64,000 nt of DNA, taken from contig NZ_KI519422.1 of NCBI RefSeq assembly GCF_000482465.1, positions 124,001-188,000 on the forward strand, read 5' to 3'. A program made the position numbers and the translations under genes. Positions 25,686 to 35,139 of this stretch are shown in pieces. How positions within the stretch are numbered: position 1 is the stretch's first letter; every line of letters starts with the position of its first letter. Below the pieces are notes generated by a model that searched no databases, was not told where the DNA came from, and saw nothing but the letters and a program-made list of their open reading frames with translations. The stretch is from Runella limosa DSM 17973. Lineage in GTDB: Bacteria; Bacteroidota; Bacteroidia; Cytophagales; Spirosomataceae.

Positions 25686-26678
25686 CTAGCGCATTGAGAT
25701 TGTATTGGCTTTAAATTTGGCAGGAATGGCATTTTTGACGGGCTTCAACGACATGAAGTAGGCGTACATGGCCTCCAAATCTTTCGGTTCCATACCACCG
25801 TACATCGTCCAAGGCATCATGGTTTGAAATTCTCCCGCAGCTACTTTATGAGGTTTGTAAGAACTGTCAGCATAGGCCCTAAAACGTGCTACAAACGACT
25901 CTTTGGTCCAGCTACCAATCCCCGTTTCTTTGTCAGGGGTAATATTAGGCGTAATGACCGTACCCGTAGGCATTGGAAACTCACGACCTCCAGAAAACAT
26001 CTTTTCCGCAATAATTTGACCATTTTCTGCGGGAGTATGGCATTCGGCACAACCTGCCATATGCACCAAGTATTTTCCAGTGGCTACCAAGTCAGTTTCA
26101 GCGGGGCGCTTGCCTGGTTGGGCGTTTTTGGGAATGGTGTTTAGAATAAAATTAAACGGAAAATCGGCTTTTGAATCAGCAGGTTTGTTGTCGATGGCAG
26201 GAAGCGTGCGCAAATACGCTACAATACTTTTGGCATCTTCGTCGTCCATGCTGCTATAATAAGGATAGGGCATGACAGGGAAGAACGCGTGGCCGTCGCG
26301 ACTTACTCCCGTGGTGATGGCGCGGTAAATTTCGCCGTCGGTCCAATTGCCGATACCAGCAGGCGTGATGTTTTTGGAAGTAAAAACACCTGGGAAGCCC
26401 ATTGTTTGGTCAAAACGTTCGCCTCCTTTGCCAAGCGTACCAGCTATTACAGGCCCAGAAAACAAGCTAAAGTCGCGCGTGCTGTGGCAGTCCATACATA
26501 CAGTTACGTGGTTGGCGAGGTATTCTCCGCGTTTGACGCGTGCAGGCGTGGGTTCGATTTTCATGTCACTGGCAGCGTCCACATTGGGAAGAGCAAATTT
26601 TACGTAGGCCATTACGCAAAGCAAACCAACAACGGCAACGCCCACGACGATGCCGAGAACTTTGAAGAGTTTTTTCAT
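25686..26678 (-). CDS. Membrane-anchored dihaem cytochrome c
   Basis: 330 residues. An N-terminal uncleaved-looking hydrophobic segment (FKVLGIVVGVAVVGLLCVMA) anchors it, with the body in the periplasm. Two haem c motifs are CMDCH (residues 61-65) and CAECH (210-214), each followed by Met-containing segments such as FPVMPYP and TMMPWTMYGG that can supply axial ligands. The domain order resembles the small cytochrome subunits that accept electrons from quinoprotein or molybdenum dehydrogenases. No dehydrogenase lies beside it, so its partner is unknown. A TATTTTTG box (26740-26733, minus) is a candidate promoter. Confidence 0.9.
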   Translation of the reverse strand: MKKLFKVLGIVVGVAVVGLLCVMAYVKFALPNVDAASDMKIEPTPARVKRGEYLANHVTVCMDCHSTRDFSLFSGPVIAGTLGKGGERFDQTMGFPGVFTSKNITPAGIGNWTDGEIYRAITTGVSRDGHAFFPVMPYPYYSSMDDEDAKSIVAYLRTLPAIDNKPADSKADFPFNFILNTIPKNAQPGKRPAETDLVATGKYLVHMAGCAECHTPAENGQIIAEKMFSGGREFPMPTGTVITPNITPDKETGIGSWTKESFVARFRAYADSSYKPHKVAAGEFQTMMPWTMYGGMEPKDLEAMYAYFMSLKPVKNAIPAKFKANTISMR

Positions 26679-26732
26679 ACTACGAGAAAATGAGTTAGAG
26701 GTTTAATAAAGTTGGGTAAAAAAATAACGTAC

Positions 26733-26740
26733 CAAAAATA
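26733..26740 (-). promoter_or_regulatory. Candidate -7 box of the cytochrome c gene
   Basis: TATTTTTG on the minus strand, 54 nt upstream of the ATG at 26678. A TTTG occurs 13 nt further upstream, closer than the usual spacing. Confidence 0.45.
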
Positions 26741-26793
26741 CACTTTTCTCTCTCAAATAGGCTACTGAAATTTAGCAAGCGGTCATAAAAAAT

Positions 26794-26816
26794 AAGACCC
26801 GCAACTTGCGGGCCTT
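26794..26816 (-). terminator. Intrinsic terminator of the GDP-fucose synthase gene
   Basis: On the minus strand AAGGCCCGCAA pairs with TTGCGGGTCTT (one G-U) and is followed by ATTTTTTATG. It lies 10 nt after the stop at 26826. Confidence 0.85.
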
Positions 26817-26825
26817 AAAAAGCTG

Positions 26826-27767
26826 TTAAACAGCGTATTCTTCTAGTTTTTGGAGAAAATCTTGGTAGGTGATTCGGACACCTTCTTCGAGGTTATAGCG
26901 GTGTTTCCAACCCATGCTGTGTAGCTTCGAAACATCCATTAATTTGCGAGGAGTTCCGTCGGGTTTATCGGTATTCCAACGCAATTCGCCCTCGTAGCCA
27001 ACGGTGCTTTTGATTAACTCTGCCAAGTTTTTAATGGTAATATCTTCACCTACTCCGATGTTGACAAATTGTTCACCGTCGTAGTTTTTCATTAAGTAAA
27101 CGCAAGCATCGGCCAAGTCGTCGGCGTGGAGAAATTCGCGCAAAGGAGAACCTGTTCCCCAAAGCTCTACGAAGGGCTTATTGTCAACTTTTGCCTCGTG
27201 AAACTTGCGAATCATTGCAGGGAGTACGTGCGAATTGTTCAAATCGTAGTTGTCGTTGGGGCCATACAAGTTGGTCGGCATCACCGAAATGTAATTGCGA
27301 CCGTATTGTTTACGGTACGACTCGCACATTTTGATACCCGCAATTTTGGCGATGGCATACGGTTCGTTGGTGTATTCGAGTGGCCCCGTAAGGAGCGAAT
27401 CTTCTTGGAGCGGTTGGGGGGCCAATTTAGGATAAATGCAAGACGAGCCCAAAAACATCAACTTTTCCACACCTTCCACGTGAGCACTGTGGATAACGTT
27501 GTTTTGAATTTGTAAGTTTTCGTACAAAAAATCAGCGCGGTAAATATTATTTGCCATGATACCACCTACTTTGGCTGCGGCCAAAAACACATAGTCAGGT
27601 TTTTCGGCGGCAAAAAAGTCAGCCACGGCTTGTTGGTTGCGTAAGTCTAACTCGCGCGATGTGCGCACGATGATGTTTTGATAGCCTTCTGATTCCAAAC
27701 GGCGTACCAAAGCCGAGCCTACCATTCCTCGGTGGCCTGCTACGTAGATTTTTGCATTTTTTTCCAT
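26826..27767 (-). CDS. fcl: GDP-L-fucose synthase
   Basis: 313 residues, the standard length. The enzyme epimerises and reduces GDP-4-keto-6-deoxymannose to GDP-L-fucose for surface glycans. The Rossmann motif is [17 protein letters not shown] (GxxGxxG), followed by the family-typical VGGIMANN, the SDR catalytic Ser in [11 protein letters not shown] and Tyr137/Lys141 in [18 protein letters not shown] and GDP-sugar-binding [17 protein letters not shown] are also present. The partner gmd is not in the window. A -7 box TATTTTTG (27779-27772) ends only 4 nt before the ATG. Confidence 0.96.
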   Translation of the reverse strand: MEKNAKIYVAGHRGMVGSALVRRLESEGYQNIIVRTSRELDLRNQQAVADFFAAEKPDYVFLAAAKVGGIMANNIYRADFLYENLQIQNNVIHSAHVEGVEKLMFLGSSCIYPKLAPQPLQEDSLLTGPLEYTNEPYAIAKIAGIKMCESYRKQYGRNYISVMPTNLYGPNDNYDLNNSHVLPAMIRKFHEAKVDNKPFVELWGTGSPLREFLHADDLADACVYLMKNYDGEQFVNIGVGEDITIKNLAELIKSTVGYEGELRWNTDKPDGTPRKLMDVSKLHSMGWKHRYNLEEGVRITYQDFLQKLEEYAV

Positions 27768-27804
27768 ACCACAAAAATAACTAAACCTAATGAGGTTTCA
27801 CAAC

Positions 27805-27837
27805 AGAGCTATAAGGTTTCTAAAACCTTATAGCTCT
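27805..27837. repeat. Palindrome between fcl and the LytTR gene
   Basis: Perfect 15-bp arms AGAGCTATAAGGTTT (27805-27819) and AAACCTTATAGCTCT (27823-27837) around a 3-nt loop. It overlaps the last two bases of the LytTR regulator stop codon (27838-27836) and could act as its terminator. It shares the GGTTT/AAACC core with the element at 24624. Confidence 0.75.
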
Positions 27838-28606
27838 ATTCTTCAAACCACACCCGAAAACTTGCGGCACGGTCTTTACTGATGACTATTTCATCTTTGG
27901 CAGGAATAGCTAAGAGAAGCTCGATTTTACCCGAGTAATGCGTACGATAGCTTTCGATAGCGTCTTTTCGGACGATGTACTGACGGTTGGCGCGTACAAA
28001 CTGAACGGGGTCAAGGAGTTCTTCAATTTCGTCGAGTGATTGGTAATCAGTAATGAGGCGTTGGTGGTCGGTGGTCACTAGCCAAATGACTTCATCACGG
28101 ACAAAATAGGCAATGCGGACATCAGCCACCGCGACTACCGAGCGTTGGTGGTGCGCCGTAAAACGGTGTTTGTATTTCTTTTGAGAATGAGGTTTTAAGT
28201 CATTTAGTAAGTCTTGAAGTTGTGAAGGGAAATAGTCGGAGGGGGTTGTTTTTTGCCAACGCTGAAATTTATCAAAAGAGATTGTAAGTTCTTGTTTATC
28301 AATGGGTTTTAATAAATAGTCGATGCTGTTGAGCTTAAATGCCCGAATGGCGTATTCGTCGTAGGCGGTTGTAAAAATGATGGGGCAATTGAGTGCTCGT
28401 TCCTGAAAAATGTCGAAACTAACGCCATCAGCCAACTGAATATCAGCCAAAATTAAATCGGGTTCAGGATGCTCGTCAAACCACTTTAACGCATTTTCGA
28501 CACTAGCCAAAGGCCCATGCAGCAGGGCGTTGGGCTGTAGCTCCCTCACGAGTTTTTCGATATTTTTGGCTACCAAAGGCTCATCTTCAATGATTAGAAT
28601 GGTCAT
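27836..28606 (-). CDS. LytTR-family response regulator
   Basis: 256 residues from the ATG at 28606, giving the canonical start MTILIIEDEP; the open frame continues 22 codons further without family similarity. Receiver domain (1-120) with phospho-acceptor Asp55 in LILADIQLADGVSF and Lys in YLLKPIDKQEL. The LytTR DNA-binding domain occupies about 155-255 (FVRANRQYIVRKDAIESYRT). It is paired with the kinase gene 72 nt upstream. Its stop codon overlaps a 33-bp palindrome. Confidence 0.93.
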   Translation of the reverse strand: MTILIIEDEPLVAKNIEKLVRELQPNALLHGPLASVENALKWFDEHPEPDLILADIQLADGVSFDIFQERALNCPIIFTTAYDEYAIRAFKLNSIDYLLKPIDKQELTISFDKFQRWQKTTPSDYFPSQLQDLLNDLKPHSQKKYKHRFTAHHQRSVVAVADVRIAYFVRDEVIWLVTTDHQRLITDYQSLDEIEELLDPVQFVRANRQYIVRKDAIESYRTHYSGKIELLLAIPAKDEIVISKDRAASFRVWFEE

Positions 28607-28678
28607 GGAGAATAAGGTGATAATTTGAAAATTGAGTAATTTGAAAATGAGAAAAATGGGGTGGTTCTTCAAACTTCG

Positions 28679-29710
28679 TTATTCAATCAGCGGGACGTAG
28701 GCGACAAATTTTCCGTTAAGCTCAATGGTCTCAAATGAGCTATCGGTAAGAAAACCATACAGCGTTCGGAGGTTTTGTAAGCCAAGTTTGTTGGAGGTTT
28801 CGACTCTCTTTTTGAGTTGGAGGTTGTTTTCTACTTTCAGGTAAGCCCCATCCGTACTGATGCGAATCGTCAGGGGGCGTTCTTGGCTGATGACGTTATG
28901 TTTGAGCGCATTTTCAATTAAAATTTGTAGGGTAACGGGAACAATTTTTTTGTCATAACTATCAGATTGAATCTGAAAATCAATGAATAACGTGCTTTCA
29001 AAGCGTGTTTTGAGTAAAAAAACGTAATTTTTGATAAACTCTAACTCCGTTTGGAGCGACACCAACCCTTTGTCTTTGTGCTGCAAAACATATCGGAAGA
29101 CCTTGGACAATTGCTGTAAAAATTGTCGTGCAAGCTCGGGACTATCTTGGATAAGGCTATCGAGAGAAGTGAGGCTATTGAACAGAAAATGAGGGTTTAA
29201 CTGATTTTTGAGGTTGTCGAATTGCACTTGGGCTTTTTCTTTTTCGAGTTCGGCCGCTCGCAGCGCATTTTCGCGCCATTTACGAAACAAATACTCCGCC
29301 AAGTGCAGTACATTCAATAAAACTACCACTACAAATTGGGCAAAATAACCCGCTACTTGTGCCAAAGTCGTGTATTGTTTGTTGATAATATCTTCAAAAT
29401 TAAACAAGTTTATTACCCGCCACATGACAAACCAAGAGAGCATATAAACCACGCCAAAGGTGATTAATACTTGAGGAATAATGCGTAAAAAAATGCCACG
29501 TTCATACGGGAAAACTTTGTCTAAGTAACGGTGAAATTGACTAAAAAATCCCCATGAAACAGTCATCATACTCCCCGAAATCAGCATCAAAATAAAGTTG
29601 ATGTGCCATTGGATGCCAAACACATACCATCGCATGATAAAAGACAAAAAAAGCAAAACGGCGATTACCGTGGCTATAATGCGGGTTTGGGGAGAAAGTT
29701 TAGAGAACAT
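28679..29710 (-). CDS. LytS/YehU-type sensor histidine kinase
   Basis: 343 residues. Four hydrophobic helices lie in the first about 140 residues (IIATVIAVLLFLSFIMRWYV, FILMLISGSMMTVSWGFF, VLITFGVVYMLSWFVMW, FAQFVVVVLLNVLHLAEY), then a short coiled coil and the His_kinase domain with phospho-acceptor His174 in NPHFLFNSLTSLDSL. The ATPase part has QILIENALKHN and KLGLQNLRTLYGF. It makes a two-component pair with the LytTR gene downstream, the second such pair in the window. The signal is unknown. Confidence 0.94.
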   Translation of the reverse strand: MFSKLSPQTRIIATVIAVLLFLSFIMRWYVFGIQWHINFILMLISGSMMTVSWGFFSQFHRYLDKVFPYERGIFLRIIPQVLITFGVVYMLSWFVMWRVINLFNFEDIINKQYTTLAQVAGYFAQFVVVVLLNVLHLAEYLFRKWRENALRAAELEKEKAQVQFDNLKNQLNPHFLFNSLTSLDSLIQDSPELARQFLQQLSKVFRYVLQHKDKGLVSLQTELEFIKNYVFLLKTRFESTLFIDFQIQSDSYDKKIVPVTLQILIENALKHNVISQERPLTIRISTDGAYLKVENNLQLKKRVETSNKLGLQNLRTLYGFLTDSSFETIELNGKFVAYVPLIE

Positions 29711-29797
29711 TCGGGCTATTTTTTACCAAAGGAAAAAAGTTGAGAGCTAACCCGCAATAGTTGGTTTATGAAGGCGCCAAAAAACGACTGGAAACGG

Positions 29798-29805
29798 TAT
29801 ATTTG
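29798..29805 (+). promoter_or_regulatory. Candidate -7 box of the carbonic anhydrase gene
   Basis: TATATTTG followed by CAG, 86 nt upstream of the ATG at 29891. It fits TAnnTTTG; no clear -33 element was seen. Confidence 0.45.
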
Positions 29806-29890
29806 CAGTATAAGTAGTTAACAAATAGCTGTCACTGAAAAGGCAGGCCTGCTAACTCGACACGCTAAATTCTTAAATTCGACATTCATT

Positions 29891-30418
29891 ATGGCACTTA
29901 TTAAATCTGTTCGCGGACTTTCTCCCAAATATCCTTCAACGTGTTGGTTTGCTGATAATGCAACAGTAGTGGGAGAGGTGATTATGGGTGAGCATTGTAC
30001 CGTTTGGTTCAATGCCGTTGTTCGCGGTGACGTCAATACCATTCAAATGGGTGATTACGTCAATATCCAAGACGGGGCAGTCATTCATTGTACGTACCAA
30101 AAAACAAAGACGATTATCGGAAACCACGTTTCTATCGCCCACAATGCTATCGTCCACGGCTGTACGATTGAAGACAAAGTGCTGATTGGAATGGGAGCCA
30201 TTGTGATGGACAATGTACACATCGGAACGGGCTCTATCATTGCCGCAGGCGCAGTAGTGACGCAAGGTAAAGTCATTCCTCCAGGAACGATTTGGGCAGG
30301 AAACCCCGCCAAGTACCTCAAAGATGTTACCCCTGATTTAGGAGAAGTATTTATGCGCACCGCCAATAACTACGTGATGTACGCGGGGTGGTTTAGGGAA
30401 GGGGAGGAAACAGTTTAG
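29891..30418 (+). CDS. Gamma-carbonic anhydrase family protein
   Basis: 175 residues forming a left-handed beta-helix of hexapeptide repeats. The three zinc ligands of gamma-type enzymes are conserved at His66 (VIHC), His84 (IAHN) and His89 (VHGC), with the spacing expected for a Cam/CaiE-like site. Arg45 and Asp47 (RGDVN) and Gln60 (NIQDGA) are also conserved. It is cytoplasmic and probably trimeric. Some members of the family lack hydration activity, so function as a carbonic anhydrase is likely but not certain. Confidence 0.92.
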   Translation: MALIKSVRGLSPKYPSTCWFADNATVVGEVIMGEHCTVWFNAVVRGDVNTIQMGDYVNIQDGAVIHCTYQKTKTIIGNHVSIAHNAIVHGCTIEDKVLIGMGAIVMDNVHIGTGSIIAAGAVVTQGKVIPPGTIWAGNPAKYLKDVTPDLGEVFMRTANNYVMYAGWFREGEETV

Positions 30419-30494
30419 ATAAAAAAGCCTCTTTCATAACTAATTACTGATTGATAGAATTCCATGTTTTATTATACCATCTTAAAAAATAGAT

Positions 30495-33400
30495 ATGAGA
30501 ATTCACTTGCTATTTTTCTTGTTTTCTGTGGTTTGGAGCGCTGCTGTGTATGCCCAAAGTACGTTTGAACTGACAGGTCCTGAAAGCACTTGTGCTGGGG
30601 CTCCTATCACCCTCACGGCCACTAACTGCACAGGAAGCCTGCTCTGGAATACAGGTGCAACAGGTACTACTATTACCGTCGCACCTACGGTAACAACCAC
30701 CTACCACGCTACCTGTACGGCCAATGAAGTGACGACTCTATCGAGTATTTCGCCAATTGTGCAGCCTGTTATCACAGTAAGTTCTAACACTGGACAGTGC
30801 TTTACACCAGGTAACACCACTCTTACCGCCAGCGGAGCGCCGAATGGTTCCTCTTTGGTGTGGCGAAAGGATGGAAACATTATTGATGGGGTATCAGGTA
30901 CTACGTACACCCCCACCCAAGTAGGTAGTTATACTGCTGAACTCCCTCATCAAGGAGAGTGGGTATTTCAAAGCCCTCTCCCTCATGGGCATAATTTTAA
31001 CGATATACACATGGCTGATGCCAATGTAGGAGTCGCCGTGGGCGATTTAGGCATAATAGAGCGTACTACCGATGGCGGTATTACTTGGAATCCAGCTAGT
31101 TCTCCTACTACTAATAATCTTTTAAGTGTTCATTTTATTAATGCTTCAGTCGGTTGGATTGCTGGGGAATACATTCTTTTAAGAACTACCGATGGCGGAT
31201 TAAGCTGGAATAGTGTGAATAATGTGGGCATAAGTTATGGCGGATATTATGAAGAGATTACGTTTATAGATGCCAATAATGGTTGGATAGTAGCCAATTC
31301 TCCTTTCGGTACTCTTTTGAGAACCACCAATGGGGGGGCTACATGGACTATCCAAAATACGGGTATGTACCACCAAAGAGATATTCACTTTGTCTCTTCC
31401 TTGGAAGGGTGGGTAGTGGGATTCGACACGCCTAAAAAGACTACCGACGGCGGGAGAACGTGGAAGACTATGAATCTGGGAGAGGCAGGTAAGCTGAATG
31501 ATGTATTTTTTGTTTCATCTACTCATGGTTGGATTATTTCTGATGATAAAGTATATCGAACTACCGATGGAGGAAATACGTGGAGTTCAAGTTCCAATGG
31601 AGGCTCTTCAGTCTTCTTTACAAGTACAATGGAGGGGTGGTTAACGTCTGGAAACGCTATTTACAAGACCATCAATGGGGGGATAACTTGGGAAATCTCT
31701 AATCAAGACTCCTCGCCATTGCAAGCTATTTATGCCAGTAGTACAACTAATGTTGTTGCAACGGGCATTGCTGGGACAATCCTTCAATCAACAAACTCAG
31801 GCACTAGTTGGGTGAATACATTCAGCCAAACAGTTACCTCAGCTATTTCAAGCATAGAGGCAATAAATGCTACACAAGTCTATTTAGGGGCAAGAAATGG
31901 CACAGTTTATAAGACCACCAATGGAGGAAAAACTTGGTTAGCTTTAAATAGTGGTACAAGCAATTATCTAAGAAGTATTGATTTTGTGGATGCCAATACG
32001 GGCTGGGTAGTAGGAGATAGTGGGACTATTAGAAAAACAATCAATGGAGGCGCTACGTGGACGTCTCAAAATGTAGGCTCAGGTTGGAATTTTAAAAAAG
32101 TACAATTTCTCGATGCGGCGACGGGATGGATTTCGAATTATGGGACTAATATCTTTAGAACGGTGGATGGCGGAAGTACGTGGAACATTTTGAACGTAGG
32201 CTACTCCATCAACGACTTTCATTTTATAGATGCCAACACAGGTTGGGTAGTGTCGAATAATGGGGTGCAGCTTAAGACGACAGATGGTGGTCAAAACTGG
32301 GCAACTGTGCCCTCTGGTACATCCAATTATTTATCGTTAGTTTATTTTAAAGACAGCAACAATGGTTGGGTGGGTGGTGATATTCCTATGAAACACACTA
32401 CTAATGGTGGTAATACTTGGGTTTCTCAGAACAGCAATGGGGATGGAGTAGCCAGTTTAAGTATGTCTTTCCCCAATGCTAACGAAGGATGGGTAACTAC
32501 TTCTGCTAAAAATAGAGTCTTGAAAACCACTGACGGGGGAAATACATGGGTATGGCAACCTATTGGGCTTTATGATACATTCGCTCAAATTAGCTTTGCG
32601 GATACGCAAAGCGGCTGGGGACTAAGCCATAATGGTGTTATTATGAAATACACTAAAGTTACGACTCTTTGTGTATCCAATGCTGTAATACTTAATATGT
32701 TATCACCTGCAGCTCCGTTTATCACCAGCAATAATTCGCAAAATGTGCTTTGCAGTGGTAATAGCATTACACTTACAGCTACAGGCTGTAATGGAACGTT
32801 GCACTGGAATACAGGAGCAACGACAAGTAGTATTACCGTAAGCCCCGCTTCAACTACATCTTACAATGCCTATTGTGCGGATAGTAACGGGTGCAACGCT
32901 CAGACGTTTATGGGAGTTGGTGTTATACCGAAAGTAAGAATAGATAGTACTCTTGCTGGGACGTGCCAAATCGTCATGTTAAAGGCAGAAAATGTACCGA
33001 GTTCAACAACGATTCTCTGGAAAAAGAATGGGATACCCGTTAGTTCTGTCAATGGGCGTACCTACACGGACGCAAATGCAGGTAGCTATACTGCAGAACC
33101 AGTGGTGGCAGGAGCGTGGGTGAGTCAAACGGGTGAAATAACCCCAACTGATTTAAACAGTGTCGTTTTTCCTACTTTTTCTTTGGGGATAGCTGTGGGT
33201 AACGATGGAGTTATTTTAAAATCAACAGACGGAGGTGCTACTTGGCAAACACGTCCTAGTGGTACCAAAGAGCATCTTTCAAGTATTAAAATGGTATCAT
33301 CATCAATAGGTTGGGCTGTGGGATACAGTGGTACTATTGTAAAAACCATGGATGGAGGAGAGAGTTGGGTAACCCAAAACTTGAATTCTGAAGGCAGTAT

Positions 33401-35135
33401 AAATGCTGCTTCGTTTGCTGATGAATATAGAGGGTGGGTGATTGCAAGTGGAAGAAATATTTATACTACAGCCGATGGGGGTAATACTTGGATAATGAAA
33501 CTGAGTATATTGGGCAATGTGTTGTATGATGTAAAAGCAATATCTGGCACTACTGCCTGGGTGGCTGCTAGTCAGGGACTACTTCTCAAAACCACTGATT
33601 CGGGTAATACTTGGATGCCTGGACACTTAAATATAACAAGTGCACTAAAGGGTATTACTTTTATAGATGCTTTCAATGGCTGGATTGTAGGTGACAATAG
33701 TACTATTCTTAAAACTGTCGATGGAGGAAATACTTGGGTTCATCAAATCGCTAGCACAGTCAATAACTTGGACAAAATACAATTTATTGATTCAACTACT
33801 GGCTGGATTCGAGGTGATAGTAAAATATATAAAACAACTGACGGGGGAGTGACTTGGAGAGAAGCAAGTGATAACTCTCCTTTTGGGTTGAGAAATTTTT
33901 TTATGAAAAATGCCAATGAAGGGTTATTGGTAGGAGCAAACGGAGCCATTGCTCAAACAAGTGATGGAGCTATTACTTGGAAATCTGTAGGCGAGATTCC
34001 CCAACGTTTTTACAGGGATACTCATTTTATCAATGATACTATAGGGTTTGCTGTTGGAAATGGGGTTTTAGCCAAAACCATCAATGGAGGTAAAAAATGG
34101 ACATCTCAAGCCCTTGATAATAATTACTATGATTTGTTTTTTGTAAATGATACACATGGCTGGATGGTAGGTGATAAAAACCCTGGTTTTGTCAATGGTA
34201 TTTTGGCCACAACTGATGGTGGTCAAACGTGGGTACAGCAGCCAGTGGGTGATATTAATAGTTTTATTCATTTTAATAGCGTGTATTTTTTAAATACTTA
34301 CATAGGATGGACTGTAAGCGATTTTGGAGGAATTTATAAAACTAATAATGGTGGATTAACATGGATAAAGCAAAATAGTCCTACCCCTCAAAACCTTAAA
34401 AGTGTATATTTCATTGATACGAACCAAGGGTGGGCTGTAGGTGAAGGTGGAGTTATCATTACTACGAATAACGGTGGCGAGACTTGGAAACATCAAATCA
34501 GTAATACTACTAGCAAGTTTACCTCTGTGCAATTTACCAGTAAGTCTAATGGCTGGGCGGTAGCTTCCGAACAAGAGGGGGTCTATAAAACTATCAATGG
34601 GGGTACGACTTGGGTCAAGCAGGATATTGACCCAAATACGTATAGTTATATTGCTGCTAATCTCTACAGTTATGATTATAATTCTCGGGTACAGTTTTTA
34701 GATCAGAATAATGGTTGGATATTGGGAGTTGATAATGCCTTTTCGACGACGGATGGTGGTATTACGTGGAAGAAATCGTATCATTTTAATACGAATACGG
34801 GTATGTATTTTACTAATCCTTCCACAGGGTGGATAGTAGGAAACAACAGAATCATGAAATTCGCATCTGCCAATACTTGTGCTTCTGACCCTCTTACAGT
34901 GACTTCGGCAGGGGTGGGAGCCCTCCAAACGGTAAGGTCGGGCAACTGGAATGAGTCCTCGGTTTGGAGCTGTGGGCAAGTGCCTGCGATTACTCAAAAT
35001 GTAATTATAAAATCACCTCATGTGATTAACGTACCAGTTAGCCAATCAGCGAAGTGCAAAGATATTTTGATTGAACAAGGAGCGGTGTTCAAAGTCCCCA
35101 TGGGAGCGAGCTTTGAAGCGAGTAGCTGGCGATAA
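30495..35135 (+). CDS. Large exported repetitive protein with Ycf48-like propellers and Ig-like domains
   Basis: 1546 residues with a signal peptide (MRIHLLFFLFSVVWSAAVYA). Two parallel halves: residues about 22-150 and 740-880 hold Ig-like sections (TGSLLWNTGATGTTITV versus NGTLHWNTGATTSSITV), each followed by Ycf48/BNR-like blades. I count 26 T-x-(D/N)-G-x-x-W type motifs, 13 in each half (about residues 189-680 and 909-1420). Blades typically read FIDANTGWVVGDSGTIRKT. The last 65 residues (GNWNESSVWSCGQVPAITQN) form a short separate domain, with no recognisable T9SS tail. Visibly more A/T-rich than its neighbours. Ycf48-like propellers bind proteins; function here is unknown. Confidence 0.88.
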   Translation: MRIHLLFFLFSVVWSAAVYAQSTFELTGPESTCAGAPITLTATNCTGSLLWNTGATGTTITVAPTVTTTYHATCTANEVTTLSSISPIVQPVITVSSNTGQCFTPGNTTLTASGAPNGSSLVWRKDGNIIDGVSGTTYTPTQVGSYTAELPHQGEWVFQSPLPHGHNFNDIHMADANVGVAVGDLGIIERTTDGGITWNPASSPTTNNLLSVHFINASVGWIAGEYILLRTTDGGLSWNSVNNVGISYGGYYEEITFIDANNGWIVANSPFGTLLRTTNGGATWTIQNTGMYHQRDIHFVSSLEGWVVGFDTPKKTTDGGRTWKTMNLGEAGKLNDVFFVSSTHGWIISDDKVYRTTDGGNTWSSSSNGGSSVFFTSTMEGWLTSGNAIYKTINGGITWEISNQDSSPLQAIYASSTTNVVATGIAGTILQSTNSGTSWVNTFSQTVTSAISSIEAINATQVYLGARNGTVYKTTNGGKTWLALNSGTSNYLRSIDFVDANTGWVVGDSGTIRKTINGGATWTSQNVGSGWNFKKVQFLDAATGWISNYGTNIFRTVDGGSTWNILNVGYSINDFHFIDANTGWVVSNNGVQLKTTDGGQNWATVPSGTSNYLSLVYFKDSNNGWVGGDIPMKHTTNGGNTWVSQNSNGDGVASLSMSFPNANEGWVTTSAKNRVLKTTDGGNTWVWQPIGLYDTFAQISFADTQSGWGLSHNGVIMKYTKVTTLCVSNAVILNMLSPAAPFITSNNSQNVLCSGNSITLTATGCNGTLHWNTGATTSSITVSPASTTSYNAYCADSNGCNAQTFMGVGVIPKVRIDSTLAGTCQIVMLKAENVPSSTTILWKKNGIPVSSVNGRTYTDANAGSYTAEPVVAGAWVSQTGEITPTDLNSVVFPTFSLGIAVGNDGVILKSTDGGATWQTRPSGTKEHLSSIKMVSSSIGWAVGYSGTIVKTMDGGESWVTQNLNSEGSINAASFADEYRGWVIASGRNIYTTADGGNTWIMKLSILGNVLYDVKAISGTTAWVAASQGLLLKTTDSGNTWMPGHLNITSALKGITFIDAFNGWIVGDNSTILKTVDGGNTWVHQIASTVNNLDKIQFIDSTTGWIRGDSKIYKTTDGGVTWREASDNSPFGLRNFFMKNANEGLLVGANGAIAQTSDGAITWKSVGEIPQRFYRDTHFINDTIGFAVGNGVLAKTINGGKKWTSQALDNNYYDLFFVNDTHGWMVGDKNPGFVNGILATTDGGQTWVQQPVGDINSFIHFNSVYFLNTYIGWTVSDFGGIYKTNNGGLTWIKQNSPTPQNLKSVYFIDTNQGWAVGEGGVIITTNNGGETWKHQISNTTSKFTSVQFTSKSNGWAVASEQEGVYKTINGGTTWVKQDIDPNTYSYIAANLYSYDYNSRVQFLDQNNGWILGVDNAFSTTDGGITWKKSYHFNTNTGMYFTNPSTGWIVGNNRIMKFASANTCASDPLTVTSAGVGALQTVRSGNWNESSVWSCGQVPAITQNVIIKSPHVINVPVSQSAKCKDILIEQGAVFKVPMGASFEASSWR

Positions 35136-35139
35136 AAGG

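Noticed and set aside
30495-35135. CRISPR-like or tandem DNA repeats in the large repetitive gene
   Set aside because: Repeats are at protein level (about 45 residues) with degenerate codons; there are no conserved DNA repeats with unique spacers and no cas genes.
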